DNA of 64,000 nt, taken from Bin55 sp965203735 (GTDB lineage: Bacteria > Pseudomonadota > Gammaproteobacteria > Pseudomonadales > Azotimanducaceae). The stretch covers positions 3,534,001 to 3,598,000 of the forward strand of contig OZ241909.1 in NCBI GenBank assembly GCA_965203735.1. Reading direction: 5' to 3'. The stretch's first letter is position 1. The number at the start of each line of letters is the position of its first letter. Positions 1 through 9,047 of this stretch are shown one piece after another. Under the pieces are notes generated by a model that was not told the DNA's origin, searched no databases, and saw only the letters and a list, made by a program, of their open reading frames with translations. The position numbers and the translations under genes were made by a program.

Positions 1-598
1 TGGGTTTAAACACACCAGGATTTAGCTCCAAAGCCCGAGCTAGAGCTTCCCGGTCCACGATTTCTCCAGCAAGGCTGACTTCAACCTCCGCCAGCGGGAG
101 CGCTGTTTGAATAACCCACCGAGCGGTGTAATGGAGATCGTCCTTGATCTCAATCCATTTCCTCGCCTTATATAGAACGAATAGGGCATGTTGTGCGACG
201 CCCATCAGTTGCACCTGTGTGTCGTGTTCGCCCAACTTGGACAATTCCTGAAACAGTTCCTCTATAGACGGATCCTTGCTATAGAGCAGTCTGCCTCGGG
301 CGTACATTGAATGTTCAAAAGTGTTGCGAACGGAAGATTCGAGTGAACGCCTAAACTCCAGTCTGGGCTGAACTGTCACATGAATGTTGATGTCATCTTC
401 AACCAGCGAGACAAAGTGAGTGTTGGTTTTCTTGTCATCGGTGCAGACCAATACAAGATCGATGTCGGATTTGTCCCAAACGACATCGTAGGAGAGGCTC
501 CCACACAGAATCGCGGCAAGAACATGGTCATCTTCCTTGACGCGTTCAACGAGTGATTCCAAAGCCTCTTCAAATCGCTGTTTTTGCGAAACGTACAT
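1..598 (-). CDS. Nucleotidyltransferase-domain protein, 3' end cut off by window edge
   Basis: A reading frame on the minus strand starts at ATG 598 and stays open to position 1, giving 199 codons without a stop, so the C-terminus lies outside the window. Residues 33-34 (GS) followed by DID at 45-47 form the GS...DxD signature of the DNA polymerase beta-type nucleotidyltransferase fold, in which the two Asp bind metal for nucleotidyl transfer. The rest is helical and could be a KNTase/MNT-like C-terminal region. Such proteins include small-molecule nucleotidyltransferases and antitoxins of HEPN-MNT pairs, and no HEPN partner is visible inside the window. The substrate cannot be read from the sequence. 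The fold call is fairly secure; the function is open. Confidence 0.75.
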   Translation of the reverse strand, partial: MYVSQKQRFEEALESLVERVKEDDHVLAAILCGSLSYDVVWDKSDIDLVLVCTDDKKTNTHFVSLVEDDINIHVTVQPRLEFRRSLESSVRNTFEHSMYARGRLLYSKDPSIEELFQELSKLGEHDTQVQLMGVAQHALFVLYKARKWIEIKDDLHYTARWVIQTALPLAEVEVSLAGEIVDREALARALELNPGVFKP

Positions 599-871
599 CA
601 GTTACCCATTTCGAGAGAGTCTTTGAGGTTGTCTGAAGATAGCAACCGAGACTACGCCGCCTGAGATTGTACGCCAACCCATTGGGAAACCCTGTTCCGC
701 CTCACTGGTGCATGGTGGCTCCACTCGGTATAGCCGAGAATTCAGCAATCTCGTTGAATATCCAAGGTATTAAAGTTAAAATTGCTGACAGCGACAGAGA
801 AAACTCGATTTTGGGTCGAGTGCAGTGTGGCAGTGTGCCCCTACGTTTGGCGGCCACATGAGCACGCAAAC

Positions 872-900
872 TTGACAATCGTTTTCAAATCAACTCCGAT
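872..900 (+). promoter_or_regulatory. Possible sigma-70 promoter for the TonB-dependent receptor
   Basis: A perfect TTGACA hexamer lies at 872-877. A 17-base spacer leads to TCCGAT at 895-900, which matches the -10 consensus at only three positions. It lies 44 bases upstream of the chosen ATG and overlaps an 18-bp palindrome. The rest of the 599-943 intergenic stretch shows nothing I recognise. Confidence 0.28.
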
Positions 901-914
901 TGGAAATCCAATCG
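897..914. promoter_or_regulatory. Perfect 18-bp palindrome, operator-like
   Basis: CGATTGG at 897-903, AAAT at 904-907 and CCAATCG at 908-914 form a perfect 7+4+7 inverted repeat. It overlaps the candidate -10 element and ends 29 bases before the receptor ATG. A dyad at this place is typical of a repressor operator. There is no T-run, so it is not a terminator. I cannot name the regulator; it is not an obvious Fur box. Confidence 0.4.
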
Positions 915-943
915 AAGTCCGCTACATGAAAGGGGGAATAACC

Positions 944-3358
944 ATGTTGCAAGCGCTTCGCCGCTTTCTGCCATTTGCAATGATGGCGATCATCGTTTCG
1001 TTCGCACCGAACACCACTCTAGCTCAGAACGAGGAATCGGCTGATGCCGACGAGGACATTGAAGAACTCGTGGTTATCGGTACGCGCAACATCGCGCCCC
1101 GAACCGTGGAAGATTCCACTGCGCCGATCGACTTTATTGGAACTGACGACATCTCCGCGATCGGCAACGCAGCGGACATCACCGACATATTGAGATCCCT
1201 GGTGCCGTACTTCAATGCATCAATGGCATCTGGCGACGGTGACACTTTTGTTCGACCGACTTCACTCCGAGGACTTGCGCCAGATCAGTCTCTGGTCATG
1301 ATCAACGGCAAACGCAGGCATCGCGCAGCTCTCATTGCTGAATTTGTCCCGGCAGCCGGGAAAGGTGCACATGGTCCGAACATCGGAATGATCCCTTCAA
1401 TTGCCATAGAAAACGTTCAAGTTCTTCGAGATGGAGCCTCGGCCCAGTATGGCTCGGACGCCATTTCGGGAGTGATCAACTTTCAAATGAAGGACAGCGA
1501 CGAAGGCGGGATGCTTCGCAGCCAATTTGGACGGTTCTACGATGGCGAGCAAAGCTTTAAGCTCGATGGAAACATTGGGCTGCGCCTTGGTTCTGACGGT
1601 TTTGCAAACTTCAGTTTTGAAAGAACCTATAACCAAGCTCTGTCTCGCGGCAAGCAACGCCCAGACGCACAAGCATTAATCGAGCGAGGAGTGTCAAGCG
1701 TTGGCCAAGATTCTCCTTTCACTGACAAGCCCTTTGCACAGACATGGGGACGACCTCGGAGCGATGGTCTTCGGCTTTTCATGAATGCCGGTCACCCAGT
1801 TTCCGATACCACGGATGTTTACGTGCAAAGCAACTACGCAAGTGTTCAAGGAAGGTACCGCTTCTTCTATCGAGCTCCTGGGCATGTAACGCTGCGCACG
1901 TTGGCCGATCTGGGATTTACGGGTCTGCCGGGTGGATTCACGCCCTACTTTGACGGCGAAACGATCGACTATTCGGTCGTCTCCGGCTGGCGAGGAACAA
2001 TGCCAAATGGCATGTACATTGATGCCAGCGTAGGTGTTGGCAACAATGAAATCGACTTCACGTTGTTCAACACGATCAACCAGTCGCTCGGACTAAACTC
2101 CAATGGAGAACCACTTCAACGCGATTTTGATGTAGGAGCACTTGAACAAACCGAATTTACCGCCAATGTCGATCTCAGCAAGCAAGTTTCCGATACATGG
2201 CACATAGCTGGAGGAATGGAGTGGAGGCGGGAAATCTTTGCTGTTAAGGCTGGCGTTCCTACATCTTATGAAGGCGCAGGATCGAGTGGTTTCAAGGGAT
2301 TTGAACCCCGTAATTCAGGGTCGTTTTCTCGACAAAACGTGTCCAGCTATGTCGAACTCGAACGAGAAGAGGGTGGCTTGATCACCCAGTATGCGGCACG
2401 CTACGAAGGGTATTCGGATTTTGGTGGCACTTTAAACGGAAAGATTGCTCTGCGCTATCACTTTGACGAACGAATTACCGGGCGTGGAGCGATTTCAACA
2501 GGTTTTCATGCGCCAACGCCAGGACAGGCCAATATTCAAAAGGTCACCACAACGTTTGACGCGAATGTAGGCGATCAAGTGGAACAGGGATTGGTACCGG
2601 CTGATCATCCGTTGGCTATTGCCGCGGGAGGCGCTCCATTGACGGAAGAGACTTCGCTCAACGTTAGCGTCGGATTCAGTGTCGACGCAGATGAAGTATT
2701 CGAAGGTGCAGTTCTTACCTTCGACGTATATGACATCGAAATCAAAGACCGAATCTACAAGACCCAAACCGTACCGTCAATTGACCCGAATACTGGCATT
2801 GGAACCAATGTCTCTTTCTACACAAACGCACTTGACATTGAATCTAAGGGATTCGATATCGTTCTCACTCTTCCTCTGATAATCCGCGACATTACAAGTG
2901 ACATTAGCGTCGCACTAAACCGTAACGCAGTCAGTGTGAAGGATCAAAACTTGGTCAACGGCATTTCACCCGTTTCTGTTGCGGATGTCGAAGACATCGA
3001 GAATAGCTATCCCAAACTCAAGATCGTCGCATCAACGACAACATTTCTCTCTGACGCTGCAACCGTGATGATACGAGCAAACTATTTCGGTGAGCACTAT
3101 GACGAGCGCGGACGCATCGGTGGAAATCCTCCAACCAAACTGCTTGATCCAACGCTCTTTTTCGACGTGGAACTTCGGTACGATGTGACAGAGGACTTTC
3201 GCATGACGCTTGGTTTTGTAAACGTGTTCGATTCTTATGTCGATGAAATTTCCGCCCCCTATGCAAATCGACAGAACGTTGGACTTCCGTACGCACGGAG
3301 AACTGCTGCGAACTTCGAAGGTGGGTCGGCTTACTTGACTCTGGACTTTTCGTTCTAA
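944..3358 (+). CDS. TonB-dependent outer-membrane receptor
   Basis: An 804-residue TonB-dependent receptor that should take up a bulky ligand through the outer membrane using TonB-ExbB-ExbD energy. The ATG at 944 follows the ribosome site AAAGGGGG. The frame is open upstream to 782, but only this start places a signal peptide first, with likely cleavage after Ala27. A TonB-box-like EELVVIGTR stretch lies at about 40-48. The plug follows at about 60-185, with the LRGLAPDQSLVMINGKRRHR and NVQVLRDGASAQYGSDA motifs, and then the beta-barrel, which ends in a C-terminal aromatic (LDFSF). It is monocistronic: a promoter and palindrome lie upstream and a strong terminator downstream. The substrate is not evident; the LRGL..DQ.LVLINGKRRH plug variant is common in receptors of carbohydrate-using and oligotrophic proteobacteria. 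Confidence 0.93.
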   Translation: MLQALRRFLPFAMMAIIVSFAPNTTLAQNEESADADEDIEELVVIGTRNIAPRTVEDSTAPIDFIGTDDISAIGNAADITDILRSLVPYFNASMASGDGDTFVRPTSLRGLAPDQSLVMINGKRRHRAALIAEFVPAAGKGAHGPNIGMIPSIAIENVQVLRDGASAQYGSDAISGVINFQMKDSDEGGMLRSQFGRFYDGEQSFKLDGNIGLRLGSDGFANFSFERTYNQALSRGKQRPDAQALIERGVSSVGQDSPFTDKPFAQTWGRPRSDGLRLFMNAGHPVSDTTDVYVQSNYASVQGRYRFFYRAPGHVTLRTLADLGFTGLPGGFTPYFDGETIDYSVVSGWRGTMPNGMYIDASVGVGNNEIDFTLFNTINQSLGLNSNGEPLQRDFDVGALEQTEFTANVDLSKQVSDTWHIAGGMEWRREIFAVKAGVPTSYEGAGSSGFKGFEPRNSGSFSRQNVSSYVELEREEGGLITQYAARYEGYSDFGGTLNGKIALRYHFDERITGRGAISTGFHAPTPGQANIQKVTTTFDANVGDQVEQGLVPADHPLAIAAGGAPLTEETSLNVSVGFSVDADEVFEGAVLTFDVYDIEIKDRIYKTQTVPSIDPNTGIGTNVSFYTNALDIESKGFDIVLTLPLIIRDITSDISVALNRNAVSVKDQNLVNGISPVSVADVEDIENSYPKLKIVASTTTFLSDAATVMIRANYFGEHYDERGRIGGNPPTKLLDPTLFFDVELRYDVTEDFRMTLGFVNVFDSYVDEISAPYANRQNVGLPYARRTAANFEGGSAYLTLDFSF

Positions 3359-3430
3359 TCTAAGGAGCTGAGCACTTAGTAAAAGTAAGAAACTGGTCGG
3401 ATCAACTGGCGGTTGGATCGACACTTTAGG

Positions 3431-3466
3431 CCGCGGACAGGTTCGCCTGTCCGCGGTTTTGTTTTG
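3431..3466 (+). terminator. Strong intrinsic terminator after the receptor gene
   Basis: An 11-bp perfect stem, CCGCGGACAGG at 3431-3441 and its complement at 3446-3456, closes a TTCG tetraloop and is followed by TTTTGTTTTG. It lies 72 bases after the receptor stop. It is the clearest rho-independent terminator in the window. Confidence 0.93.
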
Positions 3467-3587
3467 CCGTCCATCCAATTCTGCGCTGTATTTAAGTCTC
3501 CTTAGACCTCAGCTCTTCCCCTTGACGGTTTGCCAGGCGAACAGTTCAACTGCCTTGCAAATCGTCCGTTTGGTTGGAAGCTAGATC

Positions 3588-4223
3588 GTGCCCGAACTCA
3601 TAGAAATTCCTGATCCCAATGTGTACATCGCGTACGGGGTCTACTTTCTGAAGTCCAAGCACAAGTTCGTCCAGAGGCTGAAACGAAACAACCACCTACC
3701 CGAAGCACATGGCTACCGGACGTGGCAAAGTAGCTTTCTGTTGATGGATTACCTTGAACATAATCCACCGAAAAAGAAATCCAATGTCATGGATATTGGA
3801 TGTGGATGGGCGCCGGTGGGAGTATTTTGCGCTCGTCGATTTCAGGCTAGAGTCACCGGCGTGGACATCGATGAGCACGTTTTTCCCTACATGGAATTGC
3901 TCGCTGCACTCAACGACGTCAAAGTTTCTCGTCTCAAGACCACCTTCGACAAATTGACAACCAACAGATTGTCCGCTGAGAACTTAATCGTCGGTTCCGA
4001 CATCTGTTTTTGGGACGAAATGGTCAAGCCTCTTTACAACCTGATCAATCGCGCCTTAAAGGCGGGTGTGCCTCGCATTGTTCTGTCCGATCCTGGAAGA
4101 CCCACATTTTTCGATCTGGCTAGTAAGTGTGAGTCGAAGTGGGGATCCGAACTGATTCGATGGTATGCGCTCGAACCAAAACGCCACAACGGCGAAATTC
4201 TAGAGATTGTCAATCCAATATAG
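3588..4223 (+). CDS. Class I SAM-dependent methyltransferase
   Basis: A 211-residue protein with a Rossmann-type methyltransferase core. Motif I is VMDIGCGWAP at about 67-76, which binds the SAM methionine and ribose end. The acidic strand end GVDID at about 91-95 would contact the ribose. The fold resembles lysine- and small-molecule methyltransferases of the METTL/NNMT type, but the substrate cannot be assigned. The GTG start at 3588 is preceded by GGAAG at suitable distance and no nearby ATG preserves the N-terminus. It stands alone between the receptor terminator and a convergent lipoprotein gene. The class is clear; the biological role is unknown. Confidence 0.75.
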   Translation: MPELIEIPDPNVYIAYGVYFLKSKHKFVQRLKRNNHLPEAHGYRTWQSSFLLMDYLEHNPPKKKSNVMDIGCGWAPVGVFCARRFQARVTGVDIDEHVFPYMELLAALNDVKVSRLKTTFDKLTTNRLSAENLIVGSDICFWDEMVKPLYNLINRALKAGVPRIVLSDPGRPTFFDLASKCESKWGSELIRWYALEPKRHNGEILEIVNPI

Positions 4224-4453
4224 AGACCATGCATACGCAAGTACCACCTGCGTTGAATCAATAGTCAAGCTCGTATCGCCAATCCCAGCGGTCAATGCAA
4301 GTGATCCAACTGAACAATCTCAACTGTTGGGCCAGATGCATTGCTCAATTTATTGCTTATCCCTCTTCTCTTCTGATAGCGCGTAGTCTGATGCTGGCAG
4401 CTATTTCCCCAACATTCATTTGAGTCAACCTATAGAAGACTGAAATTAAGAAC

Positions 4454-4475
4454 GACGGGGCAACAATCCGCCGTC
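4454..4475 (-). terminator. Weak candidate terminator of the repeat lipoprotein gene
   Basis: Read on the minus strand, GACGG and CCGTC with extra G-C pairs form an imperfect hairpin 12 bases after the stop at 4488. It is followed by GTTCTTAATTT, only a loose T-run. The rest of the 4224-4487 convergent intergenic region shows nothing recognisable. Confidence 0.3.
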
Positions 4476-4487
4476 TCCACAAGTGTG

Positions 4488-6299
4488 CTAGTCGGGATGG
4501 TATTGCTTCAACTTAGTAATCTGCTCTGGAGTGAGAGCGTGTTTCTTGCCTTCATACCTACTTAGCACCAGACTAGCAGTCCTAGACCTAGTCTCATAGG
4601 AGGAAAGATTATCCAAATTGTCAGCTAGAACTCCGGGATCGTATGTCAATAGCGATGGCGTAAGGGATTCCATATACTTGCTCCGACTCTCAAGCGGCAA
4701 CTGGTTGCTCAGTTCAATTGCTTGGAGAGACTCGCCATCTCTCACTAAGTACACACCCATCAATCCGATTGTGTGCTCTTTTGTACTCCCATTGCGTACT
4801 CTTGAAAGTAACTCCATGGCTTTGTCGAGATTTTTTTGCACAACCGATGCAATCACTGAAGATTCGGGCCCTACATTTGCCGTGTTTACATCTTCGTCTA
4901 GTGCGTATCGAAACGCGGTTTCCGGATCCGACTCAGCGAGAACATCCAATGCACTTCCCAGCAAGCTGTGTCGCATCGTGTCGTTGGAAATTTGCTGGCT
5001 GGTCCGCACCCAGTTCAGTACAGCCTGAAAATTTGTTTTTGCCCAGTTGGAGACAATGGCTTCCGCAACACTCAATCTGTCTCCATAGTTCTCAATGGTG
5101 TCCAAAAGCTTGGAAGCCTTCTCGGGAGAATGAAACGCAATCGTAGTCATTGCACGTCTATGAATCAGGGCACGGAGACTATCCGGTACCCGTTCGATCT
5201 CGTCTACAACTTCAAAAGGATCGATGTCAACCCAAGTGAACAGTGCTGCTGCCTGCAGTGAAGAGCGTATTCCCGTAGCCTGTATGAGTCCTATCGCTGC
5301 CATTGCGGATTGTGGATCGGATTGAGCCCATGCGGAAACAATTCGTGCTGCGAGGTATTGAAATCCGTTCGGCTTTAGTTCTAAGACTACTTCGAGTGCC
5401 CTAGATGGGTCTTTACTTGCTATTCTGTCGAAGACCGAAGCAATGACACCTTGTTGTATCGAGCTGGGTATGTCTTGCTGTATCCTGTCGAATACGTCTG
5501 TCCCAATAACTTCTTCAAGTGCGCCTGCGATGTTTGCTAGTTGAACAACATGCAATGTGGGCAACTGCGAGAGACTGTCCTTATACTGAGAAATGAACTG
5601 GTTCCACGCCGCTTCGGGATCAGAAATGGCTTCGTCGAGGAACAATTCGTCTACACGAAAGTTCGAGTAATCTTCGCCGAGAATTTCCTTTGCCAACTCC
5701 TGCCGGGCCACTTCGAGTAGATCATCTCGTGCCCTTAAGATGCCCTCGACCGCCGAAAGTCTCTTGACTCCCGTGAGATCGCTAGCAAACTGAGTTGCTT
5801 GATCCAAGTTAGCAATCGACCAAACCTGAAACACCACCTGTACCAACAGTTTCTGGGTTTCAGAAGAGAAACCATCAGTGCTATCCAGTGCTCGCTCGGG
5901 ATCGATCAACGCCAGTTCCTCAATGACTATGCTTTGCACTTCTTGCTGAAGTTGTTCTGATGGAAGGTTTCTTGATTGCAATAGAAACTCTTGCAGAGAC
6001 GACTCAGTTAATTTTCCGAGATGCAGTCGCAAGGCTAGGGCACGAGTAGACGCCGCCTTAAATCGAAGAAGCTTCGAAAAATCGATTGAATTTCCCGCAG
6101 TCAAGTTGTGTACAGGAGCACTTGCGAGGCTCTGGCTATCTTCTGATTGTGAATCCAAGTCGGTGCCTTGATCGACGCAGCCAACAAGAAAACAACCCAA
6201 AGAGAAAATGAGCAATCGTGACTTCAGAGAGAACTGAAGGTCACATGATTTCTTTTTGGTTGGTCTCGCGGGACTTGGCTTTTTCATCCGATCGTTCAA
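4488..6299 (-). CDS. Predicted lipoprotein with helical A..A..W..DP..A repeats
   Basis: A 603-residue protein of unknown function. A basic N-terminus is followed by a hydrophobic stretch and the lipobox LVGC (Cys41), predicting a lipoprotein. Translation might instead start at Met5 (6287). The mature part is all-helical and repetitive, with recurring units of the form W...DP..A in phrases such as VSAWAQSDPQSAMAAI and VSNWAKTNFQAVLNWV. This suggests a superhelical TPR/HEAT-like scaffold. The last 230 residues are clearly paralogous to the protein at 39769-41151, sharing the order DPETAF..AL, NLDKAMELL..VR.G and A.EL.N.LP..SR..Y. It stands alone with long intergenic regions on both sides. A periplasmic scaffold or adaptor role is inference only. 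Confidence 0.7.
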   Translation of the reverse strand: MNDRMKKPSPARPTKKKSCDLQFSLKSRLLIFSLGCFLVGCVDQGTDLDSQSEDSQSLASAPVHNLTAGNSIDFSKLLRFKAASTRALALRLHLGKLTESSLQEFLLQSRNLPSEQLQQEVQSIVIEELALIDPERALDSTDGFSSETQKLLVQVVFQVWSIANLDQATQFASDLTGVKRLSAVEGILRARDDLLEVARQELAKEILGEDYSNFRVDELFLDEAISDPEAAWNQFISQYKDSLSQLPTLHVVQLANIAGALEEVIGTDVFDRIQQDIPSSIQQGVIASVFDRIASKDPSRALEVVLELKPNGFQYLAARIVSAWAQSDPQSAMAAIGLIQATGIRSSLQAAALFTWVDIDPFEVVDEIERVPDSLRALIHRRAMTTIAFHSPEKASKLLDTIENYGDRLSVAEAIVSNWAKTNFQAVLNWVRTSQQISNDTMRHSLLGSALDVLAESDPETAFRYALDEDVNTANVGPESSVIASVVQKNLDKAMELLSRVRNGSTKEHTIGLMGVYLVRDGESLQAIELSNQLPLESRSKYMESLTPSLLTYDPGVLADNLDNLSSYETRSRTASLVLSRYEGKKHALTPEQITKLKQYHPD

Positions 6300-6681
6300 G
6301 AGGGGTTGGTGACAAGTAGTGCGAAAGACAGATGTGTTGTGTAGCGGAAATGTCGCCTCACGTTTCAGGCTGAGCTGGCTGTAACCCTATTCGGTCTTTC
6401 CAGATAGTGCATGAGGCTGTTAGCGAGAGATTATGCGTTTTTGCACCTAGACGGCAAGAACTCCACTTGGGTTACCAAGCGACTTGAAGCAATCTAGTAG
6501 TGCGTTAATTGAAGGGCGAGCGCTTATCTAGTCACATACAAAATGCCCGCACAGGAAGTTTCAGACTCAGAAGGAGCTAGCAGTTCTTGCTAGCAGGAGT
6601 GTGTGAGAAGATGGTTAAGTTTAGCCTACCTAGACGAGTTCTCTACTCTAGCTTCCTACAAGAAATCGGGAGTGCACCCAT
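6300..6681. other. Intergenic region, 382 bases
   Basis: The region lies between the end of the 11-gene operon and the repeat lipoprotein gene, both on the minus strand, so it should hold the operon's end signals and the next gene's promoter. The only structure I see is a 7-bp hairpin (GCTAGCA, loop GTTCT, TGCTAGC) at 6576-6594 with no T-run on either side. No convincing gene or terminator was found. Confidence 0.4.
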
Positions 6682-7374
6682 CTACTCATCCGCTGAAGGT
6701 CCAGCGATGAATTGCTTGAGCTGTTTGGACATGTGCGTACATGCATGGGCTTGCGTGCGTGCAATGAACGGAATCGGAATGATTATCGCAGGCACAAAGC
6801 TCATGCCTTTAGCTTCGGAACTGACCTTTCCAGCAGTAACACTTCGCCGTATGTCCCAAACGATTGCCTCGTAGTTGGATTCAGCTTCCCAAGACAAGAA
6901 CCCAAAACATGCAGGGACGCCTCCAGTAGCCACAGCACAGTTGAGCGTTCCTCCCTGTTCGGCGCGCTCGGTAGTTCCTTCAATCCAAACGATGTAGCGA
7001 ACATCTTTATCGTCGAGCCTTTGTGCAATTGTCTCGTTCTTGACGAGATTCTTCATGTCCGCAATATCGAGTGGTGCTGTTCGTGGTTCAAACCAGGGGA
7101 ACAAATGGTCTACGAACTCCTCATGGGGAATAACCTTAAGAGAATTAGCACCCGAGGATGATTTATCCGCGACACAGTCGAGGAAACCGGACTCCGTCTC
7201 GTCACGCGAAAGAAACTTGCGTCCCAAGACCGCGATTGCTTCGCCGGACTCAATTCCGGTGTCCGCATCGCGTACCTGCTGCATCGTTGTACTGACACAG
7301 CCGGGCATCAGCGCGACTCCAACGAACACGCATGCCGCAACCAGAGTCGTGAAAGCTTTTCTTGAATTTTTCAT
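6682..7374 (-). CDS. Predicted lipoprotein, last gene of the motor-like operon
   Basis: A 230-residue exported protein of unrecognised family. A basic, hydrophobic signal ends in LMPGC (Cys26), an imperfect lipobox because Pro sits before Gly. The mature domain begins VSTTMQQVRDADTG and contains GEAIAVLGRKF, then WIEGTTERAEQGGTLNCAVATGG and YEAIVWDIRRSVTAGKVSSEAKG, a pattern of strands seen in small periplasmic lipoproteins that recognise or stabilise other components. A hydrophobic stretch VPAIIIPIPFIA lies near 195-206. It follows the upstream lipoprotein gene by 16 bases and is the most distal gene of the operon. Nothing here shows a catalytic site. Confidence 0.72.
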   Translation of the reverse strand: MKNSRKAFTTLVAACVFVGVALMPGCVSTTMQQVRDADTGIESGEAIAVLGRKFLSRDETESGFLDCVADKSSSGANSLKVIPHEEFVDHLFPWFEPRTAPLDIADMKNLVKNETIAQRLDDKDVRYIVWIEGTTERAEQGGTLNCAVATGGVPACFGFLSWEAESNYEAIVWDIRRSVTAGKVSSEAKGMSFVPAIIIPIPFIARTQAHACTHMSKQLKQFIAGPSADE

Positions 7375-7390
7375 GACTTGTCCATCTCTT

Positions 7391-8029
7391 CTATATCTCT
7401 CTCAGCCAGTCACGTATTTCGGGCTGTCGGGCGAACTCAAATGTAATCTGCGTTGCTGCATCACGTATTGCGTTGTTCCTTGCCTTTTCCAATGCCTGTT
7501 TGGGTCGGTCCAAAGGATTGGAAAAGTTGTGACGATTCGCTCTTCCATATGCGGGTACGATCCAATCCGTGATCTCTTCGCCATCAGAACCAACAATTCT
7601 AATTGAATATTGAATCCACACCTCATAGAAATCTCCAGGAGTTTGATGTGGAATTGAAATATCGGCGTCAATTATCCGGGGCACTATGATGCCCGCGATA
7701 TCTGGGGGAGGCTCGGTCAAGGACTGCACAGGAACCACTTCGGAAAATAATGCGCTGAATACTTGATTGAACAAGTGCTTTTGGGACTCGCCCAGTTCAA
7801 TCGTGAATTTTCCATGCTGAACAATCTTTTCTTCATGAAAAGCCTCACCAAGTTCCTTGGTGATATGCAATCCCACAGAAATCGGAACAGAATCAACCAG
7901 CGGCTTGGGCACTTTGATCTCGGAAGTTACTTTAGCGCCGGAGGCACAACCTCCTAATGTCATTGCAGAGACAATCAGAAATGCAATACCGATTGAAGCG
8001 CGAATATTTGCAGTCACAGGAAGACCCAT
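7391..8029 (-). CDS. Predicted lipoprotein of the motor-like operon
   Basis: A 212-residue exported protein. The frame is open to 8077, but the only upstream start there is a TTG inside the previous gene. ATG 8029 leaves a 22-base gap and puts the signal peptide first, ending in the good lipobox LGGC (Cys28). The mature part contains ADISIPHQTPGDFYEVWIQY and a C-terminal helix ALEKARNNAIRDAATQI. This layout resembles small lipoproteins of the GNA1162/LptE-like kind, with a strand-rich core and a terminal helix that carries A.RDA. No family is assigned with confidence. The gene lies between the second VWA gene and another lipoprotein gene, so the product may be an outer-membrane element of the same complex. 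Confidence 0.7.
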   Translation of the reverse strand: MGLPVTANIRASIGIAFLIVSAMTLGGCASGAKVTSEIKVPKPLVDSVPISVGLHITKELGEAFHEEKIVQHGKFTIELGESQKHLFNQVFSALFSEVVPVQSLTEPPPDIAGIIVPRIIDADISIPHQTPGDFYEVWIQYSIRIVGSDGEEITDWIVPAYGRANRHNFSNPLDRPKQALEKARNNAIRDAATQITFEFARQPEIRDWLREI

Positions 8030-8051
8030 CGGTAGCGTGCTCGTGACTAGA

Positions 8052-9047
8052 TTACTCCAAATCGGGCAATCCAACAAACGTACCGCAGTTCCGTACAGTT
8101 AGTTGCCGCATTAGCAGACCGTATTGAAATGTTTGTAGCGAAATATTGCCTGGCAACGTCAGGTAGACCGGGAATCCCACTCCGTGAATCCGAACTCGAC
8201 AATTTCCTTCGTCGTCCTTGCGATTCACCAACTCTATTCGGTCAACAACGTACTCTACATCGGTTCCAGCAAAATCGTCACCGAACACGTAGAGGCTAAT
8301 CTTCTTGTTCGGATCGTAGTACGTATTAATCGCCTCTTCGATACCTTCTACTGGGCTGGAATTGGAAAATATGCTCCAATTGCGCAAACGACTCATTATG
8401 GTTCGTCTTCGTGCCAGTGAGTCTTCGAGCCACTTTCCTTGGGACTGAGGAAACATATAGTCGCCCATGTCATTCATGACTTGAATTCCCTTTACATCGG
8501 GGTAAATGTTCAAGACTTCTTGCAGCTTCTTCACTGTCGACCGCCATGCCAGCGTATGCATACTTCCGGAAGTGTCGATAATAAAAATTATGTATTCACT
8601 GTCGACTGGAATTCCTCCAATGGTGTCGGTAGAACGTCTAAATCCAGTTCCCAACAGTCGAATCATTTCTTCTGTCAGAGACTGTTGCGCAAGTGTGAGA
8701 TCAGCACGCTGGATCTCTTGTTCTTCAGTAATTTGAAGAAGGGATTGGTAGCGACTGGTCAGCTCGAGCAGTTCTTCCTGAAGTTCTACCAGTCGAATCA
8801 ACTCGACATCCAAATTTGCCTCGGTTTCGACTCGAGTTCTCTCTAGCTCCTCTGTTTCTCCGATGATCTTTTCGATCTCCTCCTGACGCTGTGCGATCAA
8901 AGCTGCGATCTCTTCGATCGAGACTTCCAAGATCTCAGGCAGACTAACTTTTGTGATCATCAGAAGGAGAATGATTGCCCCAAAACCACAACAAATCACG
9001 TCGAGAAATGCCAAACTGAGTTCATTTCCCTCTCGGCGTTTTCTCAT
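8052..9047 (-). CDS. Membrane-anchored VWA protein with ExbD-like helix (B)
   Basis: A 331-residue protein. ATG 9047 overlaps the previous stop in an ATGA arrangement, showing translational coupling. The cytoplasmic start MRKRREGNE is followed by one membrane helix, LAFLDVICCGFGAIILLLMI. The Asp at residue 16 sits where ExbD, TolR and MotB carry the proton-accepting Asp. A long coiled coil follows at about 40-130, then a von Willebrand factor A domain in the predicted periplasm. Its metal site starts with DTSGS at 158-162. The Thr position is less clear, with a Ser-rich NSSPVEG stretch, and VFGDDF may supply the last acidic residue. It is paralogous to the neighbouring VWA protein, and the pair could form the two-chain core inside an ExbB/MotA-type pentamer. 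That topology and role are inference. Confidence 0.8.
   Translation of the reverse strand: MRKRREGNELSLAFLDVICCGFGAIILLLMITKVSLPEILEVSIEEIAALIAQRQEEIEKIIGETEELERTRVETEANLDVELIRLVELQEELLELTSRYQSLLQITEEQEIQRADLTLAQQSLTEEMIRLLGTGFRRSTDTIGGIPVDSEYIIFIIDTSGSMHTLAWRSTVKKLQEVLNIYPDVKGIQVMNDMGDYMFPQSQGKWLEDSLARRRTIMSRLRNWSIFSNSSPVEGIEEAINTYYDPNKKISLYVFGDDFAGTDVEYVVDRIELVNRKDDEGNCRVRIHGVGFPVYLTLPGNISLQTFQYGLLMRQLTVRNCGTFVGLPDLE

Noticed and set aside
3032..3478. A 148-codon minus-strand frame
   Set aside because: It is antisense to the conserved C-terminal barrel of the receptor and runs into its terminator stem.
7040..7606. A 188-codon plus-strand frame
   Set aside because: It lies antisense across two lipoprotein genes in the operon and has no recognisable domain; the minus-strand frames have signal peptides and operon spacing.
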